A program made the position numbers and the translations under genes. Positions 7,301 to 7,400 of a stretch of DNA of 7,400 nucleotides are shown here, one piece after another. The notes under the pieces were generated by a model. That model made no database searches and was not told the DNA's origin. It was given only the letters and a program-made list of their open reading frames with translations. The stretch's first letter is position 1, and the number at the start of each line of letters is the position of its first letter. The stretch lies in the NCBI GenBank assembly GCA_937892025.1, contig CALAVA010000017.1:1-7400 (forward strand), in the 5' to 3' direction. This DNA comes from an uncultured Bacteroidales bacterium (GTDB taxonomy: Bacteria; Bacteroidota; Bacteroidia; Bacteroidales; WCHB1-69).

Positions 7301-7400
7301 TATCTTTACGGAGTCTGAACTTATGGTGTTCACCAAAGTACCGCCTGCCATATACAAGCCACCGCCAGAAGTTGAAGCACTATTGTAAGAGATGTTGGTA
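1394..7400 (-). CDS. Giant T9SS type B secreted protein: Pmp-like beta-helix, SprB and PKD repeats (5' partial)
   Basis: At least 2001 residues. The frame is open to the right edge, so the N-terminus and signal peptide lie outside; a TTG or ATG near 7350 is only an internal codon of a GGGLYMAGGT repeat. Order from the N-terminal side: about 31 GGG(I/L/V)Y coils with upstream N-x-A (7400 to about 4720), like chlamydial Pmp repeats and expected to fold as a right-handed beta-helix; a cap/linker (about 4630-4260); an Ig-like domain (about 4260-4025); four SprB-type repeats (4020-3060); about five PKD or PKD-like domains (3060-1707); and a T9SS type B sorting domain (1702-1397). Such proteins pass the inner membrane by Sec and the outer membrane by T9SS, and are adhesins or matrix components. 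Adhesion is inferred from architecture only; no catalytic motif is visible. No PorP/SprF-like partner gene follows: the gene ends at a terminator facing a convergent gene. Coil-to-coil composition varies strongly. Confidence 0.93.
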   Translation of the reverse strand, partial: TNISYNSASTSGGGLYMAGGTLVNTISSDSVKINNNSATTSGGGLYMAGGTISNTNPRMSIYENTALNGAGVYAAAETSSLSNLVIRQNTASTSGGGLYATGSLTLAGATIKGNQANGTANTTGGGGIFINDGTLTFATTASYIGLVNEGNTAKNGAGLYIGKLSSSKMATVTFTVAPTIGYNVASGNGGGIYDSTSNDITYPSDLSLTDNSAGNGGGLYKVLSNTATLNGVSLLRNTATNNGGGIAVYGGTLEFASGTNTIGGSSANKNEAKNGAGIYVYGGTVNFDVAPTISYNTATDSGGGVCIGYSGTLAVNATTSIFSDTAKYGGGMAMGGGTLTATTGSDTLLRIYNNVADSGGGLYYFKGTITDAGRTSIAIYNDSAHYGGGVFIGRTASSSITLNNLMVRHNKAMYGGGICHSGWTSTTSGYATKVSGAVIKGNVAVKESGGATGGDGGGLYNAYSYLTLTGVSIESNEAENNGGGIYVADNSTTLNFATPASTIGGSGTPNTAVNGGGIYMAGGACTTAVTTSVSYNTASNNGGGVYSAGTTTINSAFTSNNNTAINFGGGMYVAGTLNILGTPTIINNSAKGGGGIFYAASSSLTIGTAASPQNLIVKGNEATSTMGYGGGGLYTNSNGTLSVYGTSTIDSNFATKVYGGGIYTTTGKIYFYGNATITRNSAANGGGIHFNSGNAGLVVGTDASNPANLIVTNNKATSGRAGGICGYANITCYGNLTIEHDSATTYGGGIDNNGTIDVYGTSSIRYNSAKTDGGGIYNRGSGNIKFRKGATISNNSAGTNGGGIYTNAGNIAFDGTTSTIGGSSANKNTAKNGGGIYIDGSGTINFSATTNIAYNTATTNGGGIYTSASTLNLRNSNIHHNTAGSNGGGVYVNDVQDAGNYAAQKIVQVGGLMTITNNTVNSAANNLYVRSRNNIHFVETMNASSVVGIYCDRSASAYPPFGTGNITKYGMRNDDLFGKVDFSLNNSIDNPDKFINDLTHEVGEFTDTNHVEAGGYPASSAPGMANQKATAGTNQDAVKWKFIQLPIIRISGPSSICSGSKDTLYAEAVRSAFVSHTWGGITHSGTSVSGSDSFLVITEGGRYWVASIDTLNCTAYDTITVIHSSPRATISHTDLLCNEDKSGVIEQGAITGGGTINEATWTMPNVSGGDSVVQATASSKRYEQLRAGTYRFYSKDEYGCEFKDTISITQPTKLTDSISQDSTVCYLAKGSVSVSVSGGTLPYTYQWLRMSNNTLVGNQSTVTNLDTGYYKVIVSDGNSCTLSDSIKVLSTVMPEIMITEVISETCKSSNGRASIVVNNGTYPIDYSWGSGSSILSSDSVLQGVSGGTYRVHISDKDGCIADTNVVIPSHQNLVVTGRTTPETCHRKDGTITVTATTGYPHTISYHWTSLSDTTSTLTSLTFGQYRLTVTDTFCRVDTMFEVQHVDGPTARFDDDGHIIPCIGMGQTISFWSTSQGNIVNYEWTFGDTASGSSNRIVGANMDSVSHFYSTAGTYDITLIVTDSIGCIDTADVQGHVVIDGPVGTFAYTPLSGCINDLRAEFTPTVTNVDTVIISPDGDTLLAFTGTEAYNTQRYTYEKAGIFLPSFSLIKWTNKPDGTLERCVIQWQGKDTIWAIEMLPDFDIDTLYCLGVPITFPNTTQINPNVLSLDSAKWVFYNGGDTLNMIDGQKQYDSAGTYRVSMTGYTKMCSQTKNYDIEVMDVPDLRFLPDQQDICEGWEVDFIMDTTTYDDMQYARMVDWQWTFNDGEQLTGHPVTREFAQSGKYIFEVDVTYTPKNCVKKYVDTVDIAVHSSPNVAFTPNPTEANAGETFNFADASTPGDGRLTNWLWNFGDGNTDSSGANVNHVYKNTSGYITITLVVTDEYGCKSTAEEQVLVTESMAFPNVFTPEGECTEAPCRFRPIEDKGFFKELKMEIYNKWGALVWKNSCKDPDCPSSAGDFWWDGRNKQGSMVSDGVYYWVIYGVPLSETNTIILNGSVTIMK
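1397..1702 (-). other. T9SS type B C-terminal sorting domain (CHU_C / gliding-motility-associated)
   Basis: The final 102 residues follow the type B CTD pattern: A-F-P-N-V-F-T-P at the start, F-x-P ... L-K-M-E-I-Y-N-K-W-G-x-L-V-W in the middle, then W-W-D-G-R-N-K-Q-G and S-D-G-V-Y-Y-W-V-I, ending G-S-V-T-I-M-K. In the known family this domain directs export through the T9SS and remains near the surface with SprF/PorP-type partners. Two CX4C pairs (E-C-T-E-A-P-C and S-C-K-D-P-D-C) are inserted in loops. Confidence 0.93.
1707..3060 (-). repeat. PKD / PKD-like domain cluster (about five domains)
   Basis: Two domains are clear PKD folds. One near 2780-3060 has Y-E-W-T-F-G-D, H-F-Y-S-T-A-G-T-Y-D-I-T-L and V-T-D-S-I-G-C. 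One near 1707-1965 has W-L-W-N-F-G-D-G and I-T-L-V-V-T-D-E-Y-G-C. The domain at about 1965-2235 has W-Q-W-T-F-N-D-G-E, and those at about 2235-2490 and 2490-2780 are degenerate, keeping the Ala-Gly-x-(Y/F) turn (S-A-G-T-Y-R-V, K-A-G-I-F-L-P). PKD domains are Ig-like spacers or binding modules. Domain borders are approximate. Confidence 0.8.
3060..4020 (-). repeat. Four tandem SprB-type repeats
   Basis: Four units of about 75-85 residues share the order: Cys near the start (L-L-C-N-E-D-K-S-G; S-T-V-C-Y-L-A-K-G; E-T-C-K-S-S-N-G; E-T-C-H-R-K-D-G), a G-x-x-(P/H) turn and Trp (e.g. G-T-L-P-Y-T-Y-Q-W), then G-x-Y-(R/K)-(V/F/L), an acidic-Gly turn and a second Cys. Approximate spans are 3766-4020, 3533-3765, 3285-3525 and 3060-3284. 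This is the repeat of the SprB gliding adhesin family; the paired cysteines could form a disulfide in each unit. Possession of the repeat does not by itself imply gliding. Confidence 0.8.
4720..7400 (-). repeat. Array of about 31 Pmp-like beta-helix coils
   Basis: Counting the GGG(I/L/V/M)(Y/F/other) turn and its GAG variant by eye gives 31 copies between the edge and about 4725, on average every 88-89 bp (29-30 residues), with real spacing varying. Most are preceded by an Asn-x-Ala strand such as N-N-S-A-T-T-S-G-G-G, and many are followed by G-T-(I/L)-x-F. On the plus strand each appears as a CCACCACC or CCACCGCC block. The pattern parallels the GGA(I/L/V)/FxxN repeats of chlamydial polymorphic membrane proteins. 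The array continues beyond the window. Confidence 0.9.
7251..7384 (-). repeat. Near-identical 44-bp repeat pair, 90 bp apart
   Basis: Bases 7251-7294 and 7341-7384 align over 44 bp with two differences (7274/7364 and 7285/7375). They encode successive SASTSGGGLYMAGGT-type coils. This is the most recent-looking duplication in the array. A shorter relative of the same block (CCGCCTGCCATATA) occurs at about 5832-5845. Confidence 0.9.

Noticed and set aside
7355..7357. TTG codon near the edge as the start of the giant protein
   Set aside because: The codons upstream, up to the edge, encode another full repeat (NISYNSASTSGGG), so the gene continues outside the window.
4720..7400. CRISPR-like or minisatellite array, from the regular CCACCACC blocks
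   Set aside because: The blocks are short, variable and codon-phased within one open frame and lack conserved full-length repeats with unique spacers; they encode protein coils.

Overview
The window looks like a short-read contig from a member of the Bacteroidota, most likely Bacteroidales-like. Three things point there: the C-terminus of a Bacteroidetes-type TonB-dependent receptor, a lipoprotein whose Cys is followed by an acidic K-D-D stretch, and a giant secreted protein ending in a type B C-terminal domain of the type IX secretion system (T9SS), which is known only from this phylum. The one promoter-like element also matches the phylum's TAnnTTTG -7 consensus. Genus and species cannot be read from the sequence.

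Layout. Bases 1-51 are not biological: they match the 3' 51 nt of the Illumina P5/TruSeq universal adapter, so the contig has an untrimmed end here. Bases 52-477 (+) encode the last 141 residues of an outer-membrane TonB-dependent receptor. Bases 478-634 are an A+T-rich spacer with a probable promoter. Bases 635-1285 (+) encode a 216-residue surface lipoprotein with an Ig-like domain. Bases 1286-1393 hold two hairpin terminators between convergent genes. From 1394 to the right edge (-) the window is one open reading frame of at least 2001 residues whose N-terminus lies outside.

The giant protein, N- to C-terminus (right to left on the map), has: about 31 Pmp-like 'N-x-A ... GGG(I/L/V)Y' coils expected to form a right-handed beta-helix; a cap/linker; one Ig-like domain; four SprB-type repeats; about five PKD or PKD-like domains; and the T9SS type B sorting domain. 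It is most simply read as a very large cell-surface or secreted adhesin-like protein.

All three products are expected at or beyond the outer membrane, but nothing shows that they work as one system. The receptor and lipoprotein share a strand, yet the lipoprotein appears to have its own promoter. The giant gene is transcribed toward them. I see no RNA genes, CRISPR array, insertion sequence, or defence or phage module. The points most worth a second look are the adapter end (a ready source of a false chimeric protein), the Pmp-like helix joined to a T9SS-B signal, a sharp composition mosaic inside the repeat array, and dense D-(S/T)-aliphatic motifs in its C-terminal half.
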